From: Streptomyces sp. NBC_00582
GTDB taxonomy: Bacteria > Actinomycetota > Actinomycetes > Streptomycetales > Streptomycetaceae
Direction of reading: 5' to 3'
Assembly (NCBI RefSeq): GCF_036345155.1
Contig: NZ_CP107772.1
Coordinates: 62,001 to 126,000 of the forward strand
Length of the DNA stretch: 64,000 nt
The position numbers and the translations under genes were made by a program. Below the pieces are notes generated by a model. The model saw nothing but the letters and a program-made list of their open reading frames with translations, searched no databases and was not told the origin of the DNA. This document shows positions 35,180-44,409 of this stretch, piece after piece; the stretch's first letter is position 1, and the number at the start of each line of letters is the position of its first letter.

Positions 35180-35335
35180 GCCAATGCCGATCCTGCTTCG
35201 CTGATGCCGGTCCGGCATACGCGTCACCACAACTGTCGGCTTGGGCTTTCCGAGGCTTCCCGGGTGTCCAGCACACCCCGCTGTCCCGGCGTCATGCCCG
35301 ATCGGCATGACGCCTCGGGTAATCGGCATTGGCGT
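35180..35335. promoter_or_regulatory. Cluster of palindromes containing ATGCCG/CGGCAT
   Basis: Within 155 bases there are a perfect 11-bp inverted repeat (GGCGTCATGCC, 5-base spacer, GGCATGACGCC at 35288-35314), a shorter ATGCCGG-T-CCGGCAT near 35204-35218, and half-sites CAATGCCGAT (35181) and ATCGGCATTGG (35321). No T-run follows, so they look like operator sites for one dimeric regulator rather than a terminator. They lie between the divergent hydrolase and catalase-related genes. The remaining non-coding bases up to 35588 show nothing else. Confidence 0.5.
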
Positions 35336-35588
35336 GACGAGACGCGGGCCGCGATGCTCGGCGAAGTCGGAACTCGGCGAAACAAAAGGCGCGGTAGCAG
35401 TGAAGTCCCTGTGGCGGATGGTGGATGAAACGCTCCTCGGAGCAGTGATCTATGCACTCACGTGCAGGCTGCTACGCGGCCGCCCCCCAGCACGGCGGGG
35501 CTGAAGTGCACGGGCGCCGGCACCGGCGTCAGCCTGTGACCGCCTTCTGTCTGACGGGGGGCACGACCATCGAGAAGGATGTTGTTCT

Positions 35589-36527
35589 ATGCCAAGCACT
35601 CAGTGGCGCGAAGTGTTCCTGCCCGACGAGGAAAACCGGCACGCGCAACAGGTGCATGTGTTCAGCGAACTGCAACGCAAGCATCTGAAGAAGCACGGCC
35701 CTGGGCGAGCGCTGCACCGCAATCAAGTGGCTGCCCTGAAAGCGGCCCTCGTGGTCGAGGAGGGGCTTCCTGATCATGCGCGGCAAGGAATCTTCGCCGC
35801 TCCCGCAGTCTTTGAGGCACATGTCCGGCTGTCCAACGGGAACTTCTCCGTCGATCGGGCTCCCGACATACGCGGATTCGCGATCAAAGTGCTCGGGGCC
35901 TCGACGCCGACGTCAACGGATGTCGAGCAGAACTTCACCCTCGTCAGTCAGGAGACCCTGAAGGTCAGTGGCAGCGCGGACGTCGTGGGAATCGTCGAGC
36001 TCTCCACGAGTGCGCCCGGCTCCGCGCTCCGCAAGGCCGCGATGAAGCCGGGGCTCACGCGCCGTGCCGTCGCGAACTTCCGGGACATGGTGCAGCCGTT
36101 CAGCGGCTTCGCCACGCACGACTTCTTCAGCATCATGCCCATCACCTTCGGCGACTACGCGGCCCGCCTGAAGCTGTGCGCGGCCTCGACAACGATCAAC
36201 AATGAAGCACGCAAGGATCTGGCCGCCGACCTCTATGCGCGGCTTTCGGACGGCGACCTGGAGTTCCTCTTCCAAGCCCAGTTCTTCGAAGACGAGCGTC
36301 GTACCCCGATCGAGGACTCCTCGACCCGCTGGGACGCGCCGTGGCTCACCGTGGCGCGACTGCGCCTGCCTCGGCAGGCACCGGACCAGGCATTGGCCGA
36401 GGCCGTCGAGAAGAGCAGCTTCAACCCCTGGATCGCGGCGAAGGAGCATCGGCCGCTCGGGGAACTGATGCGCGCCCGCCAGGCAGCCTACGAGCTCAGC
36501 TGGCGCAACCGGGACGCCACTGCCTGA
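35589..36527 (+). CDS. Catalase-related heme protein (short catalase-like family)
   Basis: 312 residues. Features of the catalase fold are PDIRGFAIKVLG, the QNFTLVSQ segment and the C-terminal FNPWIAAKEHRPLGELMRAR, which is typical of the small catalase-related and allene-oxide-synthase-like proteins. It is shorter than true catalases (about 480) and lacks the long N-terminal arm. The expected role is peroxide or fatty-acid hydroperoxide handling in the cytoplasm. The start overlaps a weak GAAGGATG context (AGAAGGATGTTGTTCT upstream). Confidence 0.75.
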   Translation: MPSTQWREVFLPDEENRHAQQVHVFSELQRKHLKKHGPGRALHRNQVAALKAALVVEEGLPDHARQGIFAAPAVFEAHVRLSNGNFSVDRAPDIRGFAIKVLGASTPTSTDVEQNFTLVSQETLKVSGSADVVGIVELSTSAPGSALRKAAMKPGLTRRAVANFRDMVQPFSGFATHDFFSIMPITFGDYAARLKLCAASTTINNEARKDLAADLYARLSDGDLEFLFQAQFFEDERRTPIEDSSTRWDAPWLTVARLRLPRQAPDQALAEAVEKSSFNPWIAAKEHRPLGELMRARQAAYELSWRNRDATA

Positions 36528-36693
36528 AGCGGTGCCCGGTGTCGGCGTACTGAGAAAAGTGCTCAGGCGTGTACAGACGAACGTGCTCAGTCGTAAGACC
36601 GGGACGACAACCTTGCGGCCGTGGAAGTGTCCGCGAGCGTCCATGACTTGCTGGCGGTCTGAACGTGGAGCACGCGGACGTAGGCTCTCAGGG

Positions 36694-37089
36694 ATGCGGA
36701 TAGGCGAGTTGTCCAAGCGCACGGGCGTGAGTCCGCGCTCTCTGCGGTACTACGAAGAGCAGGGTCTGCTGACCAGCTCACGCTCCGACGCGGGGCAGCG
36801 TCACTATTCCGATGCCGCGGTCCAGCGCGTGTCGCTCATCCGGCAGCTGTTCGACGCGGGTATGTCCAGCCGGGTGATCGCGTCTGTGCTGCCGTGTGTG
36901 GACGTCCCGGGTGACCTGGGCGTCGCCGAGGAGACGTTCACGGCGATGATGCGCGAGCGCGACCGGATCGACGCCGACATCGCGCACCTGATCGAGACCC
37001 GGGATGCACTCGACGTGCTGATCAGGGCCAACAGTCGGCACCGGGCGGAGCTGTCCACGGCCCCGGAACCGGTGGCACAGTCGGCCTGA
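36694..37089 (+). CDS. MerR-family regulator
   Basis: 131 residues. The N-terminal winged HTH (MRIGELSKRTGVSPRSLRYY, then EEQGLLTSSRSDAGQRHYS) is followed by a coiled-coil effector region (REHRDRI-type helix RERDRIDADIAHLIETRDAL). No Cys pair is present, so it is not a metal sensor. An earlier in-frame start at 36532 lacks the family beginning. The quinone oxidoreductase gene follows 106 bases on and is its probable target. Confidence 0.85.
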   Translation: MRIGELSKRTGVSPRSLRYYEEQGLLTSSRSDAGQRHYSDAAVQRVSLIRQLFDAGMSSRVIASVLPCVDVPGDLGVAEETFTAMMRERDRIDADIAHLIETRDALDVLIRANSRHRAELSTAPEPVAQSA

Positions 37090-37112
37090 CGCTGTGACCC
37101 GCACCACAGTCG

Positions 37113-37140
37113 CTTGCCCCTTACATCAATGTCAGAGGTG
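37113..37140 (+). promoter_or_regulatory. Candidate MerR-type promoter
   Basis: TTGCCC (-35-like) is followed by CTTACAT-CA-ATGTCAG, a near-palindrome centred between promoter elements, and GAGGTGAGGATGG. MerR proteins bind dyads inside unusually spaced promoters, so this site, between the MerR gene and the oxidoreductase gene, fits. The call rests on the dyad and its position only. Confidence 0.35.
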
Positions 37141-37195
37141 AGGATGGCGGCAACGCCCGGAATCACCGGGTCGGTTATACGAGAGGTGACGGAAG

Positions 37196-38119
37196 ATGGG
37201 GCAGGCGTGGGGTTTCGGCAGGTATGGCGGGTCTGAGGTGCAGGAGTTCTTCGATCGTCCCGATCCCGTCCCTGGTCGCGGCGAGGTGCTGATCCGGGTC
37301 GACGTCGCCGGCGTGAATCCCCTCGACCACCTTCTGCGCTCGGGTCTGGTCGACGGGCTCGACGGCGGGAGTCCGTTTCCCCGCGTGCTGGGCATGGAGG
37401 CAGCCGGAACGGTTCTCGCCCGGGGCGAGGACGTCAACGGGCTCGAGGTGGGTGACGCGGTCTTCGGCTTCGCGCTCACCGGTGGCGGCACCTACGCCGA
37501 GACGACGGTGCTGTCCGCGCCGAACACCGCGCGCATCCCGGAGGGTCTGTCCGCGACCGTGGCGGCAACGCTGCCAGTGGCCGGGACAACCGCGGTGGAC
37601 GTGCTCGACCAGCTCGGCCTCCCGGCCGGTGCCACAGTCCTGGTCAACGGGGTCGGGGGCGGGGTCGGCCTCGCCGTCGCCCGGCTGGCTATTGGGCGCG
37701 AGCTGTGTGTGATCGGCACCGGAAGTACCGCCAAACGAGAGCACGCCGACGCCATCGGAGTGCGGTTCATCGATTACACGGCCGAGGACGTCGCCGCCGC
37801 GGCACGCGAGCTGGTTCCGGACGGCTTCGACGGGATCGTCGACCTGGTCGGAGGCACCTCGCTGCAGACGGTCGCTCCGCTGGCCCAGGATCCCCGCAAC
37901 GTCATCGCAGTGGGTGATATGTCTGTACCCGATCTCGGTGGGCGTTTCGTCGAGCGTCGCCTCGACCGCGAGAACCTGGAGCGGTCAGCCCGGCTGGCCC
38001 TCGACGGACTCCTCGCACCCGTAATCACCGCGGTCCATCCGCTCTCCGACGCCCCGGCCGCCCTCGCCACCGTCGAGAACGGTCACACCTCGGGCAAGGT
38101 TGTCATCAAGGTGGCATGA
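37196..38119 (+). CDS. Zinc-free medium-chain dehydrogenase (quinone oxidoreductase-like)
   Basis: 307 residues. The GroES-like N-terminus (VLIRVDVAGVNPLDHLLRSG; GMEAAGTVLARGEDV) lacks the zinc-ligand Cys residues, as in QOR/crotonase-reductase types. The nucleotide-binding segment is VLVNGVGGGVGLAVARLA near residues 145-160. GGTGACGGAAG precedes the ATG. It probably reduces quinones or enones with NADPH. It follows the MerR gene, which likely regulates it. Confidence 0.88.
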   Translation: MGQAWGFGRYGGSEVQEFFDRPDPVPGRGEVLIRVDVAGVNPLDHLLRSGLVDGLDGGSPFPRVLGMEAAGTVLARGEDVNGLEVGDAVFGFALTGGGTYAETTVLSAPNTARIPEGLSATVAATLPVAGTTAVDVLDQLGLPAGATVLVNGVGGGVGLAVARLAIGRELCVIGTGSTAKREHADAIGVRFIDYTAEDVAAAARELVPDGFDGIVDLVGGTSLQTVAPLAQDPRNVIAVGDMSVPDLGGRFVERRLDRENLERSARLALDGLLAPVITAVHPLSDAPAALATVENGHTSGKVVIKVA

Positions 38120-38328
38120 GGAGTGCCCTGCCGTCTGACGCTGCCGACCGTCCCTTGCGGACTGCCGGGAACCCGTGGTCAGCGCATCATCAACCGAGCG
38201 CGTTCACCTGTACGGGGTTGTTCAGGCGTACGCCGACACCCGGTTTCCCTCATGGACCAACCGACAACTCCGCTGCCAGACAGGGCTGTTGGGGCATATG
38301 CCGAACCGGCACGGTTACCATGGGCCTC

Positions 38329-39207
38329 ATGGACCTCGATCTGCGCCGGGTGCGCTACTTCGTGGCCGTGGCAGAGGAGTGCAGCTTCGTGCGAGCGGCA
38401 AGCCGTCTGTACATGACCCAGCCCGCGCTCAGCCGCCAGATCCGGGCCTTGGAGGAAGATCTGGGCGTGGTCCTCTTCCTGCGGGACCGGCAGGGCACCG
38501 TACTGACGCGGGCGGGTCACCAGTTGCTGGAGGACGCCCGACCGATGCTGGCGATGTCGCAGGCGGTGCAGCAGCGGGTGCGGAGGGCGAACCGGGAGGT
38601 GAACCACTTCGCCATCGGCTTCATGCCGGGCATCGTCGTCACCCCCATCGTGCGGGAGTTCGCCGCGATGGCACCGCAACTCGACATCGAGGTTGTGCAC
38701 ACCTCGGTCACCGACCAGGCCGACTTCCTGATCGACGGCCGGGTCGACGTCTGCTACGTCCGGCTGCCGCTGCCGGAGGGCATGTTCGAGGTGGTCCCCC
38801 TGTTCCCCGAGCCCCGTGTGGTGGCGCTGTCGAGCGCGCATCCACTCGCGGAGCTCAAGACGGTGCACGTCGAGGACCTGCGCGACATGGTCCTGCTGCA
38901 GAACCCCCAGGACGTCCCCGAATGGCGCGGGCGCCTGCCACGCGAACCCCTCGCGCCGCGGACGGAAGCCGGGCGGTTTCCGGTGACGGTCGAGGAGTGC
39001 CTGGAAGGCGTTGCCTCCGGCGCCGGCTGCTATGTCATGCCCGCCGGCATGGCCGGCTTCTACCGCCGTGACGATGTCGCCTACCTGACCCTGGAGGGTG
39101 TCGCACCGCGCATGGTCGCCCTGGCCTACAGCAAGCACCGGACCATGCCCGAGCTGAACCGGTTCGCCGAACTCTCCTGCCGCATGCTCGGCCCGGGCCC
39201 GAACTGA
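38329..39207 (+). CDS. LysR-family transcriptional regulator
   Basis: 292 residues. The HTH is DLRRVRYFVAVAEECSFVRA, then ASRLYMTQPALSRQIRALEE, and a periplasmic-binding-protein-like effector domain follows (FAIGFMPGIVVTPIV onward). ATGs at 38320 and 38329 are both possible and neither has a ribosome site, so it may be translated from a leaderless or short-leader transcript. GGCATATGCC, a palindrome, lies 27 bases upstream. A neighbouring target is not obvious; the oxidoreductase ends 209 bases before it. Confidence 0.85.
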   Translation: MDLDLRRVRYFVAVAEECSFVRAASRLYMTQPALSRQIRALEEDLGVVLFLRDRQGTVLTRAGHQLLEDARPMLAMSQAVQQRVRRANREVNHFAIGFMPGIVVTPIVREFAAMAPQLDIEVVHTSVTDQADFLIDGRVDVCYVRLPLPEGMFEVVPLFPEPRVVALSSAHPLAELKTVHVEDLRDMVLLQNPQDVPEWRGRLPREPLAPRTEAGRFPVTVEECLEGVASGAGCYVMPAGMAGFYRRDDVAYLTLEGVAPRMVALAYSKHRTMPELNRFAELSCRMLGPGPN

Positions 39208-39326
39208 CATCAGGTCCCGGTGTCCCGGCGGCAGGAGAAGCACGGCGAGTGCCCGGTGGCGGGCGAGCCCATGGTCGGAGCGCCCGGTTGAATCCCCGTG
39301 CCCCGGGCCTCAAGGACAGTGGCGGC

Positions 39327-39758
39327 TCAGCCCAGTGGCGGCATGAGGCCGGTCTGCACGAGGAAGCCCGCGAGATTCCAGTAGTCGCGGTTCTCGCTGA
39401 TCAGGCCGTCGGTCCGCACGCCGATGGTGACGCCCGGGCACGCGAACCTCTTGCCCGTCGCCGGTATCCCCAGGTCGGAGTTGGAGCGGTCATGCGTGCC
39501 GGAGAGGACCCACTCGAACGAGTAGGAGCCGCCCGACTCCACGACCTTGCCCAGGGTGAAGACGAAATCACTCGACAGATTCGTGTCCATCCCGTCAATG
39601 AGCGCCTTGACCGCTTCCCTGCCCTCGAAGAGGCCGCCGAAGGCGGTGTCGACGACCTGGACGTCCTCGCTCATCATGTCGACCACTGCCTGCGAGTCGT
39701 GCCGGTTGCAGGCATCGACATAGCTCGTCACCCACGACGGCGGGGTCTGCTCGTTCAT
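39327..39758 (-). CDS. SnoaL-like/NTF2-fold protein
   Basis: 143 residues. The pattern SWVTSYVDACNRHDSQAVVD, then FGGLFEGREAVKALIDGM and GVTIGVRTDGLISENRDYWN is that of SnoaL-like polyketide-cyclase-related or ester-cyclase proteins. GAGGAAAC lies just before the ATG at 39758. It converges with the LysR gene. It may bind or isomerise a small hydrophobic molecule; the substrate is unknown. Confidence 0.82.
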   Translation of the reverse strand: MNEQTPPSWVTSYVDACNRHDSQAVVDMMSEDVQVVDTAFGGLFEGREAVKALIDGMDTNLSSDFVFTLGKVVESGGSYSFEWVLSGTHDRSNSDLGIPATGKRFACPGVTIGVRTDGLISENRDYWNLAGFLVQTGLMPPLG

Positions 39759-40553
39759 GTGTTTCCTCACTGGCTCAACTCGATACGACCGCGCTGCCCG
39801 GAGGAGACCGGACATCCGCACACCGATGCTCAAGCAGGGAGAGACCCTGCCGCCAATGCCGAAACACAGCGCCCTGATGTCGTCCTGGCATGGCTTCAGC
39901 CAGAAACAGTCGCGCCCAGGCGCTCGCCGACAGCCGCGGCCAGGCGCGGACGAGGCAGCACGGCCGGCCGAGACGGGAGCAGGAGGGCGGCCGCGGCGAT
40001 GTCACCGGCGCGCGTGGCGGGAGCACGGGCACTGGCGAGCGAGGACAGCCGGCTGTCCGGCCAGGCACCCATGATGAAGAGCGGCCCGTCACGGGTGTCG
40101 TCGCCGTGGGCGGTCAGGACCGTCCGGATGCGCTGAACAGGCCGGTGCGGGCGGCGTCGTCGAGGACGGCGGCGTCGTCGAACGCCAGCTTGGTGTCCCG
40201 GCGGATGTTGGCTTTCACCGCGTGTCCTTCATGTCTGCCGCACAGCGACCGAGCTGGGGACGGATTATCGCGTCTCCGGTTCTACGGAAGGGGCTCCTGA
40301 ATACTGGCCAGGTTGAGCGCGACATCGGACGAAGCGCAGTGCAGGCAGTTCGTACAGCCGGGTGAAGCAGCCATGCCCCGAGCCCGCGCATGTGCAGGTG
40401 AACCTTCCTCACTCGAATCAGCCCTTGTGAGCGTCGATGGATCGACCGGCTTCACCTGGCCGTCACCTGGGGGCTATTCGGACGTTGCAGAGCGACTCGT
40501 ATGGTCATCGCTCCTGATGTCTCTTTTCACCGGGTGTACGGAGGTACGAGCGC
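39759..40553. other. Long non-coding stretch with a small relic
   Basis: Near 40119-40220 the minus strand reads VKANIRRDTKLAFDDAAVLD then DAARTGLFSASG and a stop, which looks like the first 33 codons of a gene with the remainder lost. The rest is unstructured GC-rich sequence with no recognisable gene; the last 100 bases probably contain the promoter of the large STAND protein. Confidence 0.35.
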
Positions 40554-43500
40554 ATGGGGCGTCCCGAGAGACCCCTGGATCCGACGGCCGGTCCCGTGCA
40601 GCGGCTCGCCTGCGAGTTGCGGGAGCTGCGCAAGGGCGCGGGCAGTCCCTCCTATCGGACGATGGCGAAGACGGCGGGGTTCTCCTCGACAGCGTTGTCC
40701 GATGCCGCCAGGGGCGAGAGGCTGCCCTCGCTCGCCGTCGTCCTCGGGTATGCGCGCGCCTGCGCGGGCGACCCTGCGGAGTGGGAACGCCGGTGGAAGG
40801 AGGCCGAGGCGCAGCTGGACCGGGCCCCCGCGGAGCTCCCCGAGGACGCTCCGTCGCCGTATCGCGGGCTCACCCGGTTCGAGCCGTCCGACCGCCACCT
40901 GTTCTTCGGGCGGGACCGGGTGGTGACCGAGGTGAGGGACCTGTTGTCCCGGCACGGGTTCGCGGTGCTGTTCGGCCCCTCGGGGAGCGGGAAGTCGTCC
41001 CTGCTGCGGGCCGGCGTGATTCCCTGGCTCCAGCAGGAGATCGCGGAGCGCGGCCACCCGGCGGTGCTGCGCGTCCTCACCCCGGGCCCGGCCCCCGCCA
41101 CGACCTACGGGCACCTCCTCGCCCCGGCCGAGGGCGAGCCGGAGAGCTGGGTCGTCGTGGACCAGTTCGAGGAGGTCTTCACCCTCTGCCGCGACCCCCA
41201 CCAGCGCTCACGCTTCATCGATCTGCTGCTCGCCGCCCGCGACCCGGGCAACAGACTGCGTGTGCTGTTCGCCGTACGCGCCGACTTCTACGCCCGCTGC
41301 GCCGAGCACCGGGGCCTGGCGGACGCCCTGCGAGGTGCCGCGCTGCTGCTCGGACCGATGGCGGCTGACGAACTGCGGGAGGCGGTGGTCGGCCCGGCCC
41401 TGGCGGTCGGCTGTCTCGTCGAACGGACACTGACCGCCCGTCTGATCGACGAGGTCCAGGGTGAGCCCGGCGGCCTGCCGATGCTCTCGCATGCCCTGCT
41501 GGAGACCTGGCGCCGCCGCAAGGGCCGCATGCTCACCCTCGCCGCCTACGAGGCCGTCGGCGGGGTGCGCGGCACGATCGCGGCGACCGCCGAGGAGGTG
41601 TACGGCGGCCTGTCGCCGGAGCAGGCCCGCACCGCACGGCACCTGATGCTGAGGATGGTCGTCCCCGGCCAGGGCACCCCCGACACCCGCCGCCCGCTCA
41701 CCCGCGCCGAACTGGAGGAGTGGGCGGCCCCGGACGCGACGGTGGTGGTGGAGCGGCTGACCCGTGCCCGGCTGCTGACCGCCGACGAGGACGGCGTCCA
41801 GCTCGCCCACGAGGCGCTCATCACCTGCTGGCCCCGGCTGCACGCCTGGATCGAGGAGGACCGCGAACGGCTGCGCCACCACCGGATGCTCGCGGACGCG
41901 GCCCGCACGTGGCTGGAGCACGACCGCGACCCCGGCGCGCTGTACCGGGGCACCCGGCTGAGCCGCGCCGAGGAGCTTTTCCCCGACCACGAGCGGGACC
42001 AGGCTCTGACCGTGTCGGAGCGGGAGTTCCTCACCTGCGCGACCGAGGCCCGCGAGGCGGAACGCCGGGCAGCCGCCCGCACCAGCCGCAGGCACCGGAT
42101 CCTGACCGTGTCACTGTCCGCCGTCCTGGCCGTGGCCCTGCTGACGGGCTTCGCCGTCTGGCGCGAGTACGACGACAACAGGACGCGGCGCACCCAGGAC
42201 CAGGCCCGCCACATCGCCGACGTCGCCGACGCGCTGCGCACCACCGACCCGCGTGCCGCGCTGCTGCTCGGCGTGGCCGCCTGGCGGACGGTCGGGCTGC
42301 CCGAGACCCACCGCGCCCTGCTGGGCTCCCTCGCCCAGCCGGAGACGGACGCCTTCACCGACCCCGAACCCGGTGACGACTCCGGTCGTTTCCTCGCCGA
42401 CTCCGGCCGGACGCTGTTCAGCGTCGAGGGCCGCACCTGGCGCACCTGGAACGTGGCCACCCATCGCCGCATCGCCTCGGGGCGGCTGCCCACCGGGCAG
42501 ACGGCGGTCGCGGTGAGTGGGGACGCGCGCGTGCTGGCGCTCTCCGCGAGCGACGGCGTACGGCTGTGGGACACGGCCACCGGAGGCTGGACCGGCGACC
42601 GGGCCCATCCGGAGAAGCCCTACTCCATCGTCGACTTCACCGGCGCCGGCTATCTGGTGACCTCCGTGGACAGCGACGACCGCGTGCTGCTGCGTTCCGT
42701 CAAGGACGGCCGCCTGCTGTTCGCCACGCGATCGGCCGGCGCCGACGCGGCCGCGGGCCGGGGCCCCGGCGGTCCGCTGATGGTCGTCTGCCCCTCGGCC
42801 TCAGCCGCACCGCAGGTGTGGGACATCGCCCACCATCGGGCCCTGGCCGGAGACTGGACGCACACCACGGACGTCTGCGGCGACGGCGAGGCCTCGCCGG
42901 TGCTGGGCTCCGGGAGGCTGGCAGCGTTCACAGCGGACGGCGTCCGCGTCTGGGACATCCGGTCGGGACACCGGTTGGCCGAACTCTCCCAGCCGGGCGT
43001 GGACTACGCCTCCTTCAGCAAGGACGGCACCTTCCTGGCGACGGCCGACAGCACGAAGATCACGGTGTGGCGACTGTCAGCCCCCGACGCGCCCGTGTTC
43101 CGCCACGCCCTCGACGGGCAGCACCTGTACCGGGGCCTGTACTGGGACCCCGGCCACCCGATCCTGCGCTACCTCGAGGGCGGCGCCGTCCACTCCCTCG
43201 ACCTCACCCGGGTCGTCACCCCCGCCTGGCTCGGACACCCCCTGGACGACGCGCAGCTCAGCCCGGACGGCCGCACCCTGGCCACCGCCGAACGCCTCGG
43301 CAACCGCTACCGCTTCCAGCTCCGCGACACCCGCGACGGCCGCGTCGTACGGACGCTGCCCTCTCCTCCTCTTCCCGTCTCCCGTGATCCCGCGCGCCCG
43401 GTCGACCCGGACTACGCCACGCCCGTGATGGCGTTCGCCCCGGACAGCGGCACACTCGCCTACGGCGTCTACGCCGCCGGCTACGAGGCCGCCCCCCAGC

Positions 43501-44297
43501 TGATCACGCTCTGGGACGTGTCCCACCACCGCGCCCGTACCACCCTGGACCTGGCGACCGGCGACTCCGCCGGGGCCGTCATCGGCCTGGCCCTGGACTC
43601 CGGCGGCCGCAACCTGTACGCCGTCCGCACGCCCGCCGTCGGCGCGCTGCGCGACGAGGTGTGGGACACCGGGCGCCGCCGCCGGGTCTCGATCCTGCCC
43701 GGTCTGGCCGGCGGCGACCTGGCCGTCCGACCCGACGGCCGGCTCCTGGTCGGCGACAACCGTCTCGCTCGCCTGCCGGGCGGCTCCGTCACCGGACGCA
43801 ATCTCGTCCAGGGCGACCAGGTCGGCGCCCTCGCCTTCGACACCGACGGCTCCCTGCTGGCCGTGGGCGACCAGACCGGCCGGGTCGCGCTGTGGGACGG
43901 GGACGTACGGCACCGGGCCGGCGTGCTGCCCAACGTCTTCCCCGCCGTGCACGGCACCACCCCTGAGGCGGTCACCGCGCTGGCCCTGAGCCCGGACGGC
44001 CGCATCCTCGCCGTCGGCGGCGACGCAGGGAGCCTCCAGCTGTGGGACGTGGTCGCCCGGCAGCCCCTGGGCGGACTGCTGACCACGGCGGGCGAACGTC
44101 TCGACTCGCTCGCCTTCGGCCCGGACGGCACGACCCTGTACGCGGGCAGCGCGGATGTCCCGCTCCAGCGGTACGTGGTCGATCCCGAGCAGGTCGTGGC
44201 GCAGGTGTGCGCGCGGACGGGCGGCACCGGGCTGACGCGGGCGCAGTGGCGGACGTACCTGCCGGACGCCCCGTACCGGAGGGTGTGCGGGGGTTGA
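40554..44297 (+). CDS. HTH / STAND-NTPase (nSTAND1) / WD40-repeat protein
   Basis: 1247 residues. The N-terminal XRE-like HTH (about 15-75; SYRTMAKTAGFSSTALSDAA) is followed by PYRGLTRFE, the usual entry to the novel-STAND module. Walker A is GPSGSGKSS at 141-149 and Walker B is VVVDQFEEVF near 198. A winged-helix/ARC2-like region runs to about 480, one membrane segment (ILTVSLSAVLAVALLTGFAV) lies near 515-535, and WD40-type repeats fill the C-terminal 650 residues (RLWDTATG, ITLWDVSHH, VALWDGD, LQLWDVVA). This is the layout of large signalling ATPases in actinobacteria. The function is not known; defence or stress signalling is possible. The next gene is a small secreted protein. Confidence 0.85.
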   Translation: MGRPERPLDPTAGPVQRLACELRELRKGAGSPSYRTMAKTAGFSSTALSDAARGERLPSLAVVLGYARACAGDPAEWERRWKEAEAQLDRAPAELPEDAPSPYRGLTRFEPSDRHLFFGRDRVVTEVRDLLSRHGFAVLFGPSGSGKSSLLRAGVIPWLQQEIAERGHPAVLRVLTPGPAPATTYGHLLAPAEGEPESWVVVDQFEEVFTLCRDPHQRSRFIDLLLAARDPGNRLRVLFAVRADFYARCAEHRGLADALRGAALLLGPMAADELREAVVGPALAVGCLVERTLTARLIDEVQGEPGGLPMLSHALLETWRRRKGRMLTLAAYEAVGGVRGTIAATAEEVYGGLSPEQARTARHLMLRMVVPGQGTPDTRRPLTRAELEEWAAPDATVVVERLTRARLLTADEDGVQLAHEALITCWPRLHAWIEEDRERLRHHRMLADAARTWLEHDRDPGALYRGTRLSRAEELFPDHERDQALTVSEREFLTCATEAREAERRAAARTSRRHRILTVSLSAVLAVALLTGFAVWREYDDNRTRRTQDQARHIADVADALRTTDPRAALLLGVAAWRTVGLPETHRALLGSLAQPETDAFTDPEPGDDSGRFLADSGRTLFSVEGRTWRTWNVATHRRIASGRLPTGQTAVAVSGDARVLALSASDGVRLWDTATGGWTGDRAHPEKPYSIVDFTGAGYLVTSVDSDDRVLLRSVKDGRLLFATRSAGADAAAGRGPGGPLMVVCPSASAAPQVWDIAHHRALAGDWTHTTDVCGDGEASPVLGSGRLAAFTADGVRVWDIRSGHRLAELSQPGVDYASFSKDGTFLATADSTKITVWRLSAPDAPVFRHALDGQHLYRGLYWDPGHPILRYLEGGAVHSLDLTRVVTPAWLGHPLDDAQLSPDGRTLATAERLGNRYRFQLRDTRDGRVVRTLPSPPLPVSRDPARPVDPDYATPVMAFAPDSGTLAYGVYAAGYEAAPQLITLWDVSHHRARTTLDLATGDSAGAVIGLALDSGGRNLYAVRTPAVGALRDEVWDTGRRRRVSILPGLAGGDLAVRPDGRLLVGDNRLARLPGGSVTGRNLVQGDQVGALAFDTDGSLLAVGDQTGRVALWDGDVRHRAGVLPNVFPAVHGTTPEAVTALALSPDGRILAVGGDAGSLQLWDVVARQPLGGLLTTAGERLDSLAFGPDGTTLYAGSADVPLQRYVVDPEQVVAQVCARTGGTGLTRAQWRTYLPDAPYRRVCGG

Positions 44298-44409
44298 TTT
44301 TCCCTGCCGGGGGATTGACCGGCCTGATGAAACGGGTGGTCGGTCAACTTCCGGGCTCTGAGGATCATCCTGTCGCTGCTTCGACCGACCTGATGGGAGA
44401 AAGCCCCCC

